Shown: positions 32,681 to 41,483, numbered from the stretch's first letter. The stretch: 64,000 nt of DNA from Nonomuraea endophytica (GCF_014203235.1 NZ_JACHIN010000008.1:300563-364562); one strand, 5' to 3'. The notes: generated by a model not told the origin, from the sequence alone. Program-made: numbers and translations.

Positions 32681-34388
32681 CCGAAACGCCGGCCGTACCG
32701 GCGGGACGTCAGGATTCCGTGCAATCCCGCAACACCCCGCGCGAGCGCCCCCTCGCGCACCCCAACCGAACACCCGGGAGTCAAAGCTCCAAACGACCCC
32801 CGCAAACACAGAACCACCCGCACAAGACCCACGGCAAGACCCGCGCAGCGCCCCCGCACCCCCCACCGCGACCAGCGCCCAGCGCACCGTTGTTGCCAAC
32901 AACCCACAAGCACCCCCTTGACGCAAGCACCCCCTTGACGCGAGCGCCCCTCGCACCAGCCCCTCGCCGGCCCTTCCGCGAGCACCGCACGCCACGCAAG
33001 CACCGCGCACCACGCGAGCTCACCCGCACAGACCAGCCCGGCCAGTCGCCCGGCCACGCACGCCCCGCGACACCGCCGCACGCGCTCCCCCGCCGCGGCC
33101 GCCCCCGGCAACCCGCAGCTCGCGCTCCGCGCCATGGCCTTGCCAGCACTTCCCGCTCACTGGCACCTCCGGGCACGATCCCGCCCTCGCGCAGCCCACT
33201 TCCCCCGCGAGTGATCCCGCGTGACGTTGGCCGCGCATCCCACGCGACGCGCTATGCATGCGGTGCTCCTGCGACCTATACGCGTGAGACCTCTCGGCGT
33301 AACGCAAGACAGTTCCCCCGCGGGACGGGTGCGACCCCGAGCGGAGACACCCCATGAGCGACTCCCAGACCCGCCCATGGGGTGCCCGGCGCGAGACGCA
33401 GGCGTCATCCCGCGCGCGGACCGAGTTGGACGCGCGACTCCCCGGTGGAAGGCGCCCAGCCCGGAAGCAAGGCGAAAGGCGTGGCCCCCGCAACGCAGGG
33501 AGGGAGGCCGGGACCACGCCAGTCGACAGCGCCGTAGCGCCACTCGGCGGCGTGGCTCCCGCAGCAGAGTCCACGCACCAAGGTTGAACCGCCGCGTGCG
33601 CGTCCCACTGCGCGCAGGGACGCACACACGGCAGATCTGCCTCGGGCAGGGAGGGGGTGGACTTAGCCGAAATCCTGCCCGAGAGCCCTCAAAGGGCGTG
33701 GCCCCCGCAGGGGTGCAACGTTGAAATGACCTGCGGGAACCACTCCACCCGGCCGAGTCGCCGAGGAGTCTGCGGCAGCCGCAGACGGGTACCGGGCCGC
33801 GGCGCCCCGCCCACGACTGCCCATGGGCCATGAGAACGGCCCATAGTGCGCGCCGGACCTATGAGGTCTCCAGGCGCGTCACGTCTTGCGAACCATGTCG
33901 CGTTGGTGTGGGGTCCCAAACGAGACACCGAGGATCCGCGTCCCCGCGGGGCCTTCGGTGGAGTCGCCCCGCGGGGACAGCCCGACAAACCTTCGGGAGC
34001 CGCGGGCGGTGCCCCTGCGGCTAGACACCGCCCGCGACCACCCATGGGTCCGACACCGACCCATGGCGCGCCAGAACCAAGGGGAACTGTGACGAGTTCC
34101 GGCGCAAGCGTAAGAGAGGTCCAACTACTCCCCCGCCCGAAGTCGAGGGCGCAGGCGATTCCCAGCAACGTCGAGCATCACGTCAGTGCTCTTCCCACAG
34201 CCGTCCTCAGCGGCCGCGGGCGGTGTCCCCCGCGCTGGAGCACCACCGCCCGCGACCACCCATGGGTCCGACACCGACCCATGGCGCACCAGAACCCAAG
34301 GGGATGAAGGGGTTCCGGCGCCGCGTAAGAGAAGACCAATGCTTCTGAAGCCGCCGACTCACCGTGCTGTCTCAACGACCAAGCACCG
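32681..34388. repeat. 1.7-kb gene-free region, C-rich then repeat-rich
   Basis: No believable gene is present: open frames are Arg/Pro-rich without start signals. From about 32720 to 33200 the plus strand is strongly C- and A-rich and poor in G and T. Further on are dyads: CACCCCATG (33348) with CATGGGGTG (33376), and an approximately 130-base diverged duplication at about 33999-34130 and 34213-34346. Each copy holds a perfect dyad CCATGGGTC-N7-GACCCATGG (34042-34066 and 34260-34284). A partial third relative lies near 33810-33860. Confidence 0.7.
32687..32703 (+). terminator. Hairpin after the SARP gene
   Basis: CGCCGG-CCGTA-CCGGCG forms a short stem-loop 6 bases after the SARP stop. There is no T-run, but a long C-rich, G-poor stretch follows, so termination may be Rho-dependent. 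Confidence 0.4.
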
Positions 34389-34655
34389 TCAGTGTGCCTC
34401 CCCGTTCAGCAGGTGCGTCCATATCTCATTCGTCTTCGCCGCAGGAAACCACGTCGACTCATGCACGATCACCTGCTTCCTCTCCTGCGTGTAACGCCGT
34501 ATGAACCGCAACCCGCCGCCCTGGCAGAGCTCGTAGTACACCCTCCGGCAGCAGCACGTATGGTCTTTGACCCGCACCCGGTCCGCCCGAGGAACCGCGA
34601 GATCCCAGTCGATCTTCAGCGCCCCGGGCTGTGCGGGAGCCGGATGAGGTGACAT
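34389..34655 (-). CDS. Hypothetical small protein
   Basis: An 88-residue frame (ATG at 34655, GGAAGAG 10 bases before). I do not recognise a family. It is basic, has a Cys cluster (HTCCCRR) near the middle, aromatic residues (RVYYELC, STWFPAAKTNEIWTHLL) and normal composition. It is divergent from the tandem GntR gene, across the CGTCTA repeats, which supports its being a real, regulated gene; proteins like this often sit beside small GntR genes in actinomycetes. A longer start at 34676 is possible. Confidence 0.55.
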   Translation of the reverse strand: MSPHPAPAQPGALKIDWDLAVPRADRVRVKDHTCCCRRVYYELCQGGGLRFIRRYTQERKQVIVHESTWFPAAKTNEIWTHLLNGEAH

Positions 34656-34675
34656 GCACTGCCGCTCTTCCAGCA

Positions 34676-34776
34676 CGTCTTTAGAATACGTCTAGTTGTA
34701 TCTGCACGTCTAGTGAGATCGCTTGATCCGTCTATTCAGTAGGAGCGTTATGTAGGGGCTCGTACCTGTTCGTCTA
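34676..34776. promoter_or_regulatory. Iterated CGTCTA operator-like hexamers
   Basis: CGTCTA occurs at 34689-34694, 34707-34712, 34729-34734 and 34771-34776, plus CGTCTT at 34676-34681, all in the same orientation in the gap between the hypothetical gene and the GntR gene. Two copies continue as CGTCTAG, half of the GTCTAGAC-type palindromes bound by many GntR/HutC regulators. They are probably binding sites for the adjacent tandem-HTH protein. Confidence 0.6.
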
Positions 34777-34786
34777 TCTTGCGGAT

Positions 34787-35266
34787 GTGATCGACTACGA
34801 CGGCGACACCCACGTCTACATCCAGATCGCGGAGGTTCTGCGCCACCGTGCCGCGGAGCTCACCGCTGGGCAGCCGATGCCGAGTGAGGCTGATATCCAG
34901 CAGGAGTTCGGGGTTGCCAGGACCACGGCTCGGCGGGCGATCCACATGCTGCGCGAAGAAGGGCTGATCTACACGGTCCAAGGCGAGGGGACGTTCGTCG
35001 GGGCGCCCGAAGATGCGCCTCGGGCCGCACGCAAGACGCCGCTCTACCGGCAGATCGCGCATGATCTGCGGGAGCGGATCAAGTCCGGGCAGCTTCAGCC
35101 GCGCAGGCCGGTTCCGGCTGAGTCGACCATTCAGCAGCAGTACGACGTGGCACGCGAGACGGTCAGGCGGGCCATGGCGTTGCTGCGGGAGGAGGGCTGG
35201 ATCTATACCGTTCCGGCTCGGGGCAGTTTCGTGTCGCCTGAGGACGACTGGCCTGCTAAGCGGTGA
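34787..35266 (+). CDS. GntR-family regulator made of two tandem winged helices
   Basis: A 159-residue protein composed almost wholly of two GntR DNA-binding domains (about 9-70 and 84-150). Each has the recognition pattern: MPSEADIQQEFGVARTTARRAIHMLREEGLIY and VPAESTIQQQYDVARETVRRAMALLREEGWIY in shortened reading. There is no effector/ligand domain. Start is GTG at 34787. It probably binds the repeated CGTCTA sites upstream and controls itself and the divergent small gene. The 3-prime end overlaps the convergent ASCH gene by 11 bases. Confidence 0.85.
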   Translation: MIDYDGDTHVYIQIAEVLRHRAAELTAGQPMPSEADIQQEFGVARTTARRAIHMLREEGLIYTVQGEGTFVGAPEDAPRAARKTPLYRQIAHDLRERIKSGQLQPRRPVPAESTIQQQYDVARETVRRAMALLREEGWIYTVPARGSFVSPEDDWPAKR

Positions 35267-35654
35267 CCAGGCTTATGTACAGGCAGACGACTTCTGTGTC
35301 GTCTTCCACGTGCTGTCCCTCGCCTGCCCAGTAGCGGCGGTGGACGTCGCGCCAGTGCTCGATCGAGCGGTAGCCTTCGCCTTCCGCCTGTGCGAACTCC
35401 CAGGTCACTGCGGCGAACGGCACCACTTCCAGGGAGGTCACTGACACCTCGCCTACCCGGCCGCCGTCGTCGTCCACCAGGACGAGGTGTTCGCCGACGT
35501 GCTCCAGGTCCTCGCCCTCGGCTCGGTAGTCGGATTCCACGAGCCCGGCCGTGGCGGTCTTGGCGCCGGACAGGACGAGGCCGTTGAGTTCGGCGCGCAG
35601 CGGGCCGGGGGTGCCGAGGTCCAGCACTCTGAGGCCGTCGATTCTTCCCCACAT
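35256..35654 (-). CDS. ASCH-domain protein
   Basis: A 132-residue protein, nearly all ASCH domain (PUA-like beta barrel): LGTPGPLRAELNGLVLSGAKTATAGL opens it in parts, then GEVSVTSLEVVPFAAVTWEFA and the closing EVVCLYISLV. ASCH proteins bind RNA or hydrolyse modified nucleosides such as N4-acetylcytidine. The ATG at 35654 (MWGRIDG) is preferred to one five codons earlier. No partner is evident. Confidence 0.8.
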   Translation of the reverse strand: MWGRIDGLRVLDLGTPGPLRAELNGLVLSGAKTATAGLVESDYRAEGEDLEHVGEHLVLVDDDGGRVGEVSVTSLEVVPFAAVTWEFAQAEGEGYRSIEHWRDVHRRYWAGEGQHVEDDTEVVCLYISLVTA

Positions 35655-35743
35655 AGTGGGACTCAGCATAGGTGTGAGGAACGCACTGGGGGTGGTGATG
35701 GCTGCCTCTGGGATGGGTGGGCGCGCCGCCGTACCGTCTGGGC

Positions 35744-35995
35744 ATGGTCGGATGGTGCATCGCGGTGCTCGGCGCGGCCATGCTGGCCGCGCCGAGCACC
35801 CAGGCGGCGGGCGGGTACATCTGCGTGACGGGCGAGTTCAGCCAGGGGCGGGTGAGCGCGGAGAACTGTGCGGGAAATGGGCTGCGGGACGTCACGGTGA
35901 TCATCTGGTACGGCGACGCCGGCACCTACACCTGCCGAAACGCCACCTTCTACCCCCTGGCCTCCCACCTGGAGGCCACGGGCTGCGCCGTCTAG
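35744..35995 (+). CDS. Small secreted protein
   Basis: An 83-residue protein with a Sec signal peptide (MVGWCIAVLGAAMLAAPSTQA, cleavage near AQA/21 in shortened form) and a mature part of about 60 residues with four Cys, which could form two disulfides. I do not recognise a family. Its stop overlaps the convergent LysR stop by four bases. Confidence 0.6.
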   Translation: MVGWCIAVLGAAMLAAPSTQAAGGYICVTGEFSQGRVSAENCAGNGLRDVTVIIWYGDAGTYTCRNATFYPLASHLEATGCAV

Positions 35996-36870
35996 GAGCC
36001 CAGGGCGTCGATCAGGTCGCGGATGGCGGTGCGGTGGTCGCCGGGGCGCCAGGCGAGGGCGAGTTCGCAGGGGGACAGTCCGGTGACCGGGATGGTGGCG
36101 ATTCCTGGCCGCCGGTAGATCTCGGCGTTGCCGGCGGCGAGCAGGACGACGGCGTTGCTGCTCTCCAGCGCGGCGAAGGTCTCCTCGGCGTTCGTCACGG
36201 TCGCGCAGATCACCGGTGGCCGCCCGCCGCGCTCGTCGGTCGCGAGCCAGAAGTCGCGCAGCGGGCCGGCGCTTTCGGGGAGTGCCAGGAACGCGTCGTC
36301 CAGGAGTTCGGTGAAGTCGACTTCGTCGCGCTCGGCCAGGCGGTGCTCCTGCCGGAACGCGACCCAGCGCGGCTCGCGGGCGACGACCCGGATGTTGAGA
36401 TCGTCCTGGCCGGGGATCGGCAGCCAGACGAACGCCACGTCCACCTCGCCCTCGGCCAGGCCGGCCGTGGCGTCGGTCCAGTTGACCTGGCGAAACCGGA
36501 GCTCGCAGCTCGGGCGGCGGGTGGTGAACCGCTCCCGGATCGCGGCGAGGAAGCCGCGGCCGACGCTGGTGGACATGCCCACGGTCAGCCGTGCGGTCTC
36601 GGCCGCGGCGGCGTCGCCGACGGCGCGCTGGGCCTCGTCCCATCGCTGGAGCAGTTCGCGGGCGATCGGCAGCAGAGCCTCGCCGGGCGCCGTGAGCCGC
36701 ACCGCGCGCCGGTTCCGGTCGAACAGCCGTACCCGCATCAGATCTTCGAGCTGGCGGATCTGCTTGCTGAGCGTCGGCTGCGCGATGAACAGGCGTTCGG
36801 CCGCGCGGGTGAAGCTGAGCTCCTCCGCCACGGCGACGAAATATCTCATGTCCCGCAGATGAGCATCCAT
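35992..36870 (-). CDS. LysR-family transcriptional regulator
   Basis: A 292-residue LysR protein: HTH in 1-62 (SFTRAAERLFIAQPTLSKQI) and a periplasmic-binding-like effector domain (90-285). Divergent from the SnoaL/SDR/NmrA/MBL/hydrolase operon starting at 36934, with a 63-base gap, so it very likely controls that operon in response to a small aromatic or quinone-like compound. The ligand is not predictable from sequence. Confidence 0.9.
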   Translation of the reverse strand: MDAHLRDMRYFVAVAEELSFTRAAERLFIAQPTLSKQIRQLEDLMRVRLFDRNRRAVRLTAPGEALLPIARELLQRWDEAQRAVGDAAAAETARLTVGMSTSVGRGFLAAIRERFTTRRPSCELRFRQVNWTDATAGLAEGEVDVAFVWLPIPGQDDLNIRVVAREPRWVAFRQEHRLAERDEVDFTELLDDAFLALPESAGPLRDFWLATDERGGRPPVICATVTNAEETFAALESSNAVVLLAAGNAEIYRRPGIATIPVTGLSPCELALAWRPGDHRTAIRDLIDALGS

Positions 36871-36933
36871 AGCCGTTGACTATTACAGCAGCTATTGGAC
36901 GTGCGGTGAAGGTCCGTTCCATCATTACGCCCC

Positions 36934-37383
36934 ATGAGCACCACTGAGGATCGTCTGGCGATCATCGAGACCTGCACCCGGATGGCATGGCACACCGACC
37001 AGCGCGAGTGGGAGCGCCTGGCGGAGGTGTTCGCGGACTCGGTGACCCTGGACTACACCAGCCTGAACGGCGGCGAGCCCGCCGTGCTGACGCCCGCGCA
37101 GATCGTCGGGGCGTGGTCGGGCCTGCTCGGCGCGTTCGACGCCACGCAGCACCTGGTGACGAACCACCTGGTGACCGTCGACGACAACACCGCGGTCTGC
37201 ACGGCGTCGTTCCAGGCCACACACCGCCTCGCCAATCCGTACGGCTCGCCGTTGTGGACGCTGGGCGGCACATACCGCTTCGATCTGGTCCGGTCGGACA
37301 GCGCGTGGAAGATCAACGGGGTGGTGATGACCGCCACCTGGGCCGACGGCAACAAGGACCTGCTGGCGCTGGCGGCCGGATGA
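36934..37383 (+). CDS. SnoaL-like (NTF2 fold) protein
   Basis: A 149-residue SnoaL_4-type protein: RLAIIETCTRMAWHTDQREWERLAEVF, then FADSVTLDYTSL and a C-terminal VVMTATWADGN. NTF2-like proteins act as isomerases, dehydratases or ring cyclases, or simply bind small molecules. It heads an operon controlled probably by the divergent LysR gene, and overlaps the SDR gene (ATGA). Confidence 0.85.
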   Translation: MSTTEDRLAIIETCTRMAWHTDQREWERLAEVFADSVTLDYTSLNGGEPAVLTPAQIVGAWSGLLGAFDATQHLVTNHLVTVDDNTAVCTASFQATHRLANPYGSPLWTLGGTYRFDLVRSDSAWKINGVVMTATWADGNKDLLALAAG

Positions 37384-38045
37384 TCGCCCTCGTGACCGGC
37401 GGCAACCGGGGCATCGGCCGGGAGGTCTGCCTGCAGCTGGCGGAGCTGGGCCACACGGTCCTGCTCGGCTCCCGGTCGCCGGTCGCCGAGGAGCTCGGCG
37501 GCGACATCGTCCCGCTGCGTCTCGACGTCACCTCCGCCGCGGACATCGCGCAGGTGGCGGCCACCGTCTCCGAGCGGTACGGCCGGCTGGACGCCCTGGT
37601 CAACAACGCCGCCATCGCCTACGACACGTGGCAGAGCGCGGCGTCCGCCGACCTGGACGCGGTCCGCGAGGCCGCAGAGACGAACCTCTACGGCCCGTGG
37701 CGGCTGACCCAGGCGTTGCTGCCGCTCCTGCGCGAGAGCGCGCACCCCCGGATCGTCAACGTGTCCAGCGAGGCCGCCTCGCTGACCAACATGGGCGGCG
37801 GCACGCCCGCGTACGGCACCACCAAGGTGGCGCTCAACGCCCTGACCCGCATGCTCGCGGCCGAGCTCCGCGCTGACGGCGTCCTGGTGAACGCGATCTG
37901 CCCGGGCTGGGTCGCGACCGACATGGGAGGGCCGGGTGGCCGTCCGGTCGCCGCGGGCGCGGCCGGCGTCGTCTGGGCGGCCACGCTCCCCGACGACGGC
38001 CCGACCGGCGGATTCTTCCGCGACGGCCGTCCCCTTCCCTGGTAA
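37380..38045 (+). CDS. Short-chain dehydrogenase/reductase
   Basis: A 221-residue SDR. Cofactor motif TGGNRGIG (6-13), NNAA (about 76), catalytic Ser and YxxxK (YGTTK). It resembles carbonyl-reductase-type SDRs that reduce quinones or ketones with NADPH. It is translationally coupled to the SnoaL gene. It lies 6 kb outside the PKS cluster in a different, LysR-controlled operon, so I do not count it as the polyketide ketoreductase. Confidence 0.9.
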   Translation: MIALVTGGNRGIGREVCLQLAELGHTVLLGSRSPVAEELGGDIVPLRLDVTSAADIAQVAATVSERYGRLDALVNNAAIAYDTWQSAASADLDAVREAAETNLYGPWRLTQALLPLLRESAHPRIVNVSSEAASLTNMGGGTPAYGTTKVALNALTRMLAAELRADGVLVNAICPGWVATDMGGPGGRPVAAGAAGVVWAATLPDDGPTGGFFRDGRPLPW

Positions 38046-38067
38046 ACCCTTTGCGAGGTTCAAAGAA

Positions 38068-38898
38068 ATGATCTTGGTTACGGGCGCCACCGGCAACGTC
38101 GGCGCCGAAGTGGTCCGCGCCCTGGTGGCGGGCGGTGCACCCGTCCGTGCTCTGGTACGCGGCGCCGTACCCCTCAAGGAGGACGTCGAGGCGGTGACCG
38201 GCGACCTCAACCGGCCGGAGAGAATGACCGAAGCCCTGGCCGGGACCCGAGCGGTGTTCCTGCTTCCCGGGTACGAGAACCTGCCGGGCCTGCTGGCCGA
38301 AGCCCGCCGGGCAGGCGTGGAACAGGTCGTGCTGCTGTCCGGCGGCTCGGCCGGGAGCGGCGACCTGACCAACGCGGTCACCCGCTACATGGCCGCGTCC
38401 GAGTCCGCCGTGCGGGAATCCGGGCTGCCCTGGACGATTCTGCGGCCATCCGCGTTCATGTCGAATGCTTTGCGCTGGTTGCCGCAACTCCGGGAAGGTG
38501 ACCGGGTGCGGGTCGCCTTCCCGGATGTCCGGACGGCGAGCGTCGACCCGTACGACATCGGGAACGTGGCCGCCCGCGCGCTGCTGTCGGAGGACTACCG
38601 GGGCCAGATCCTCCGGCCGACCGGGCCGGTCGCGATGACACCCGCCGAGCAGGTCGCCGTGCTGGCCGAGGTGCTCGGCCGCGATCTGGAGTTCGTCGGC
38701 CTGACGAACGAGGAGGCGCGCGCCGACCTGCTCGCCACCATGCCGGCCGAGTACGTGGACGCGTTCTTCGACTTCTACGTGACCGGCTCGCTCGACGAGT
38801 CGATCGTCCGCCCGGACGTCCGCGACGTCACCGGCCGCGAGCCCCGCACGTTCACGGAGTGGGCCGAGGCCCACGACTTCCGCCGAGGTCCCGGATGA
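38068..38898 (+). CDS. NmrA-like NAD(P)H-binding protein
   Basis: A 276-residue atypical SDR: MILVTGATGNVGAEVVRAL, then a typical NmrA/QOR2 layout (LLSGGSAG, WTILRPSAFM, VDPYDIGNVAARAL). Relatives include quinone oxidoreductase 2 and redox-sensing proteins. Start ATG at 38068, AGG 10 bases upstream. Coupled to the next gene by ATGA. Confidence 0.88.
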   Translation: MILVTGATGNVGAEVVRALVAGGAPVRALVRGAVPLKEDVEAVTGDLNRPERMTEALAGTRAVFLLPGYENLPGLLAEARRAGVEQVVLLSGGSAGSGDLTNAVTRYMAASESAVRESGLPWTILRPSAFMSNALRWLPQLREGDRVRVAFPDVRTASVDPYDIGNVAARALLSEDYRGQILRPTGPVAMTPAEQVAVLAEVLGRDLEFVGLTNEEARADLLATMPAEYVDAFFDFYVTGSLDESIVRPDVRDVTGREPRTFTEWAEAHDFRRGPG

Positions 38899-40157
38899 AC
38901 CGCCTGCTCGCCATGAGCGTCGCCTGCGCGATCGTCGCGGTGGCCTGCTCGAACAACGACAAGCCCGCCAACCCCGGACGCTTCGCCTCCCCCAACCCGG
39001 GTTCGGTCAACACGTACTGGATCCAGGCGCCGGACGGCCTGGTCCTCATCGACACCCTGCGCACGCCGGACGACGCGCGTAAGGCGGTGGCGGAGATCAA
39101 GAAGACCGGCACCCCGGTCGCCGCCATCCTGCTCACCCATTCCCATCCCGACCATGTGGGCGGTGCGGGCGCGTTCGACGAGGCATTCCCCGATGCTCCC
39201 ATTTACGCGTCCAAATCGACCGACACGACGATGCGGCAGGACAAGCGGGGCTTCTACCCGTTGGCCCGATCCGCGAACCCGGCCTTCCCCGCCAAGCTCA
39301 CCTACGCCGACCGGACCTTCGAGGACGGCGCGCCGTTGCAGGTAGGCGGCCTCCGCTTCGAGACCGCCACGTTCGCCCACGGCGAGTCCGACACCGCGAC
39401 GGTCTACTACCGTCCCGACACCGGCGACCTCTACTCCGGCGACCTGGCGACCGCCAAGGTCACGCCCGCGCTGATCGAGGGCACCAGCTGCGGCTGGCTC
39501 CAAGCTCTCGACCACCTGGACAAGCGCTTCCCCGCTGCCAGGACGATCTACCCAGGGCATGGAGCCGCAGGCCCGGCCCGCACGCTGATCTCCGACCAGC
39601 GCGGCTATCTCCAGCGGTTCCGCGGGCTGGTCCGTCCGGCGGTCGCCCCGGACTCGCCTGAGAGTGGGACGGTCAGCCCCAGCGAGCAGAAGTCGATCAT
39701 CGACGAGCTGGAGCGCGCCTACCCCGGCTATCCGCCGGTCGCGGACCTTCCGACCATCGCGCAGGAGAACATCAAGGCCGTCGCGCGGGAACTGACCACC
39801 GGGAATCCCGCATGCGCGTCCGAACAAGGCACGGCCGGGCTTTCAGCCCCCGTAAGCGCATATGTCACCGCGGTCAACGAGGGAAACCTCGACGCGCTGG
39901 CCCAGGCGTTCGCCGAGGACGCGGAGCTCGTCGACGTCGGGCGGCGGTTCGAGGGCCGCGCCGCGATCCGCGCCTGGGCCGAGGCCGAGGTGATCGGCGG
40001 CAAGCTGACCGTCACCAGGGTCACCGAGAACCGTCCCGGCTACCAGCGCCTCCTGGTGCGCTTCGCCCCCGGCGGCCAGGGCGGCTTCGCCGCCAACTAC
40101 GCCTTCACGGTGAACGGCTCATCCATCACCAAAGCCGAACTGACCTACGCGAACTGA
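38895..40157 (+). CDS. Lipoprotein: metallo-beta-lactamase fold fused to SnoaL-like domain
   Basis: A 420-residue secreted lipoprotein. A lipobox (VACS, Cys18) follows the signal peptide. Residues 30-270 form an MBL-fold hydrolase with THSHPDHVGG and YPGHGAAG metal ligands; residues about 315-420 are an NTF2/SnoaL-like domain (YVTAVNEGNLDALAQAFAED in part). The fusion of the two is uncommon. It would act outside the membrane, possibly degrading a lactone, ester or lactam-like compound. Confidence 0.85.
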   Translation: MNRLLAMSVACAIVAVACSNNDKPANPGRFASPNPGSVNTYWIQAPDGLVLIDTLRTPDDARKAVAEIKKTGTPVAAILLTHSHPDHVGGAGAFDEAFPDAPIYASKSTDTTMRQDKRGFYPLARSANPAFPAKLTYADRTFEDGAPLQVGGLRFETATFAHGESDTATVYYRPDTGDLYSGDLATAKVTPALIEGTSCGWLQALDHLDKRFPAARTIYPGHGAAGPARTLISDQRGYLQRFRGLVRPAVAPDSPESGTVSPSEQKSIIDELERAYPGYPPVADLPTIAQENIKAVARELTTGNPACASEQGTAGLSAPVSAYVTAVNEGNLDALAQAFAEDAELVDVGRRFEGRAAIRAWAEAEVIGGKLTVTRVTENRPGYQRLLVRFAPGGQGGFAANYAFTVNGSSITKAELTYAN

Positions 40158-40171
40158 CGAGGAGCTCTTCC

Positions 40172-41062
40172 ATGGAAAAGGTGCGGTTCTCCGCCGGAGA
40201 CGTGACCCTCACCGGAAACCTGTTCCTGCCGGAGACCACCGGACCGGTGCCGGGCATCGTGGTGGCGGGCACCTGGACAAGCGTCAAGGAACAGATGGCC
40301 GACCGCTACGCCGAACAACTCGCCGACCGCGGATTCGCCGCCCTGTCCTTCGACTTCACCGGCTACGGCGAATCCGAGGGCAAGCCCCGCGACCACGAGG
40401 TGCCGGAGCGCAAAGTCCACGACATCCACCACGCCGTAACCTTCCTCGCGAACCACTCAGCCGTGGACCCCGACCGTCTGGGCGCCCTCGGCGTGTGCGC
40501 CGCCGCGATGTACATGAGCGGCAACGCCGCCGCCGACCCCCGCATCCGCTCGCTCGCGCTCGTCGCGCCCTGGCTGCACGATCGGGAGATCTGCCATCAG
40601 GTGTACGGCGGCGCCGACGGCGTGGCCGGCAAACTGGCCGAAGCCACCCGGGCCCGCGCGAGGTTCGACGCGACAGGCGAGGTCGAGTACGTGCCGGTCG
40701 TCAGCGGCTCCGACCCACGCGCGGCCATGCCGTTCGACATCGACTTCTACCTCAACCCCGACCGCGGCGGCCTCCCCCAGTGGCCCAACCGCTTCGCGGT
40801 GATGGCGTGGGAGGGCTGGCTGGGCTACGACTCGATCTCCCTCGCGCCCCGGATCACCCAACCGGTCCTGCTCGTCCACAGCGAGGACGCCGCCATCCCC
40901 AACGGCGCACGGCGCTTCTACGCCGGTCTGGCCGGACCCAAGGAGCTCATCTGGACGGACGGCGACCAGTTCGCCTTCTACGACCAGGAACCCCAGGTCA
41001 CAACGGCAGCAACCGCCGCCGCAGCCCACTTCACCCACACGCTCACCACCAACCGCTCATAA
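40172..41062 (+). CDS. Alpha/beta hydrolase with Cys nucleophile (dienelactone-hydrolase-like)
   Basis: A 296-residue hydrolase. Oxyanion region PGIVVAGTW, strand FDFTGYGESEG, nucleophile elbow ALGVCAAAMY: Cys stands where Ser usually is, as in dienelactone hydrolase. The acid is probably in LLVHSEDAAIP. The His could be in the far C-terminus, where the usual GH motif is not obvious. Last gene of the LysR-linked operon; GAGGAG precedes the ATG. Confidence 0.82.
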   Translation: MEKVRFSAGDVTLTGNLFLPETTGPVPGIVVAGTWTSVKEQMADRYAEQLADRGFAALSFDFTGYGESEGKPRDHEVPERKVHDIHHAVTFLANHSAVDPDRLGALGVCAAAMYMSGNAAADPRIRSLALVAPWLHDREICHQVYGGADGVAGKLAEATRARARFDATGEVEYVPVVSGSDPRAAMPFDIDFYLNPDRGGLPQWPNRFAVMAWEGWLGYDSISLAPRITQPVLLVHSEDAAIPNGARRFYAGLAGPKELIWTDGDQFAFYDQEPQVTTAATAAAAHFTHTLTTNRS

Positions 41063-41129
41063 CCGGACGCATGCCTGGCGGCCGGTTGGGGGCGGTTCAC
41101 AACACACGATTCCGCCGACTCCGCTGCGG

Positions 41130-41483
41130 CTAACGGTTTCGTCGCTCGGATGCCTTGGGATGGCCGGCAGCGACCCTGGTGAGCCAGATGGTCGTTTCAG
41201 CATCGTCGATGGCGTACCAGACGCGCCCTCCAGAGGTCACCTCGTACTGCCACTGGTCCAGATCGCGGGTGTCGTGCTTGACGGTGCCCAGCGAGCCGGA
41301 CAGTGGGTGTTGCCGGCCGTCAACTCGACGTGGATCGCCTGGGAGGTCCAGCCAACATCGATCGCAGTTACCGGGTACCTGTGCGCGTAGCTCCCGCCAT
41401 GCCTTCCAAGCTTTGGCATTGCTGCGCGCACGATCCATCCAGTAGGCCGGCGGATCTCTTCGCCTCGGCCGCTCACTCGTCAC
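41130..41483 (-). CDS. Putative toxin of a toxin-antitoxin pair (RelE/ParE-like)
   Basis: A 117-residue basic protein whose second half has RelE/ParE-like features (LDQWQYEVTSGGRVWYAID, then TIWLTRVAAGHPK). GTG start at 41483 overlaps the end of the upstream gene, giving the typical antitoxin-toxin order and coupling. It would act as an mRNA interferase or gyrase poison if truly of this family. The assignment is by pattern, not by motif proof. Confidence 0.5.
   Translation of the reverse strand: MTSERPRRRDPPAYWMDRARSNAKAWKAWRELRAQVPGNCDRCWLDLPGDPRRVDGRQHPLSGSLGTVKHDTRDLDQWQYEVTSGGRVWYAIDDAETTIWLTRVAAGHPKASERRNR

Noticed and set aside
32681..34388. Long Arg/Pro-rich open frames after the SARP gene
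   Set aside because: They overlap each other in several frames, reflect C-rich composition and repeats, and show no recognisable domain.
37380..38045. SDR as the missing polyketide ketoreductase
   Set aside because: It is outside the cluster in a LysR-linked operon and resembles carbonyl reductases; type II PKS ketoreductases have a different layout and lie with the PKS genes.
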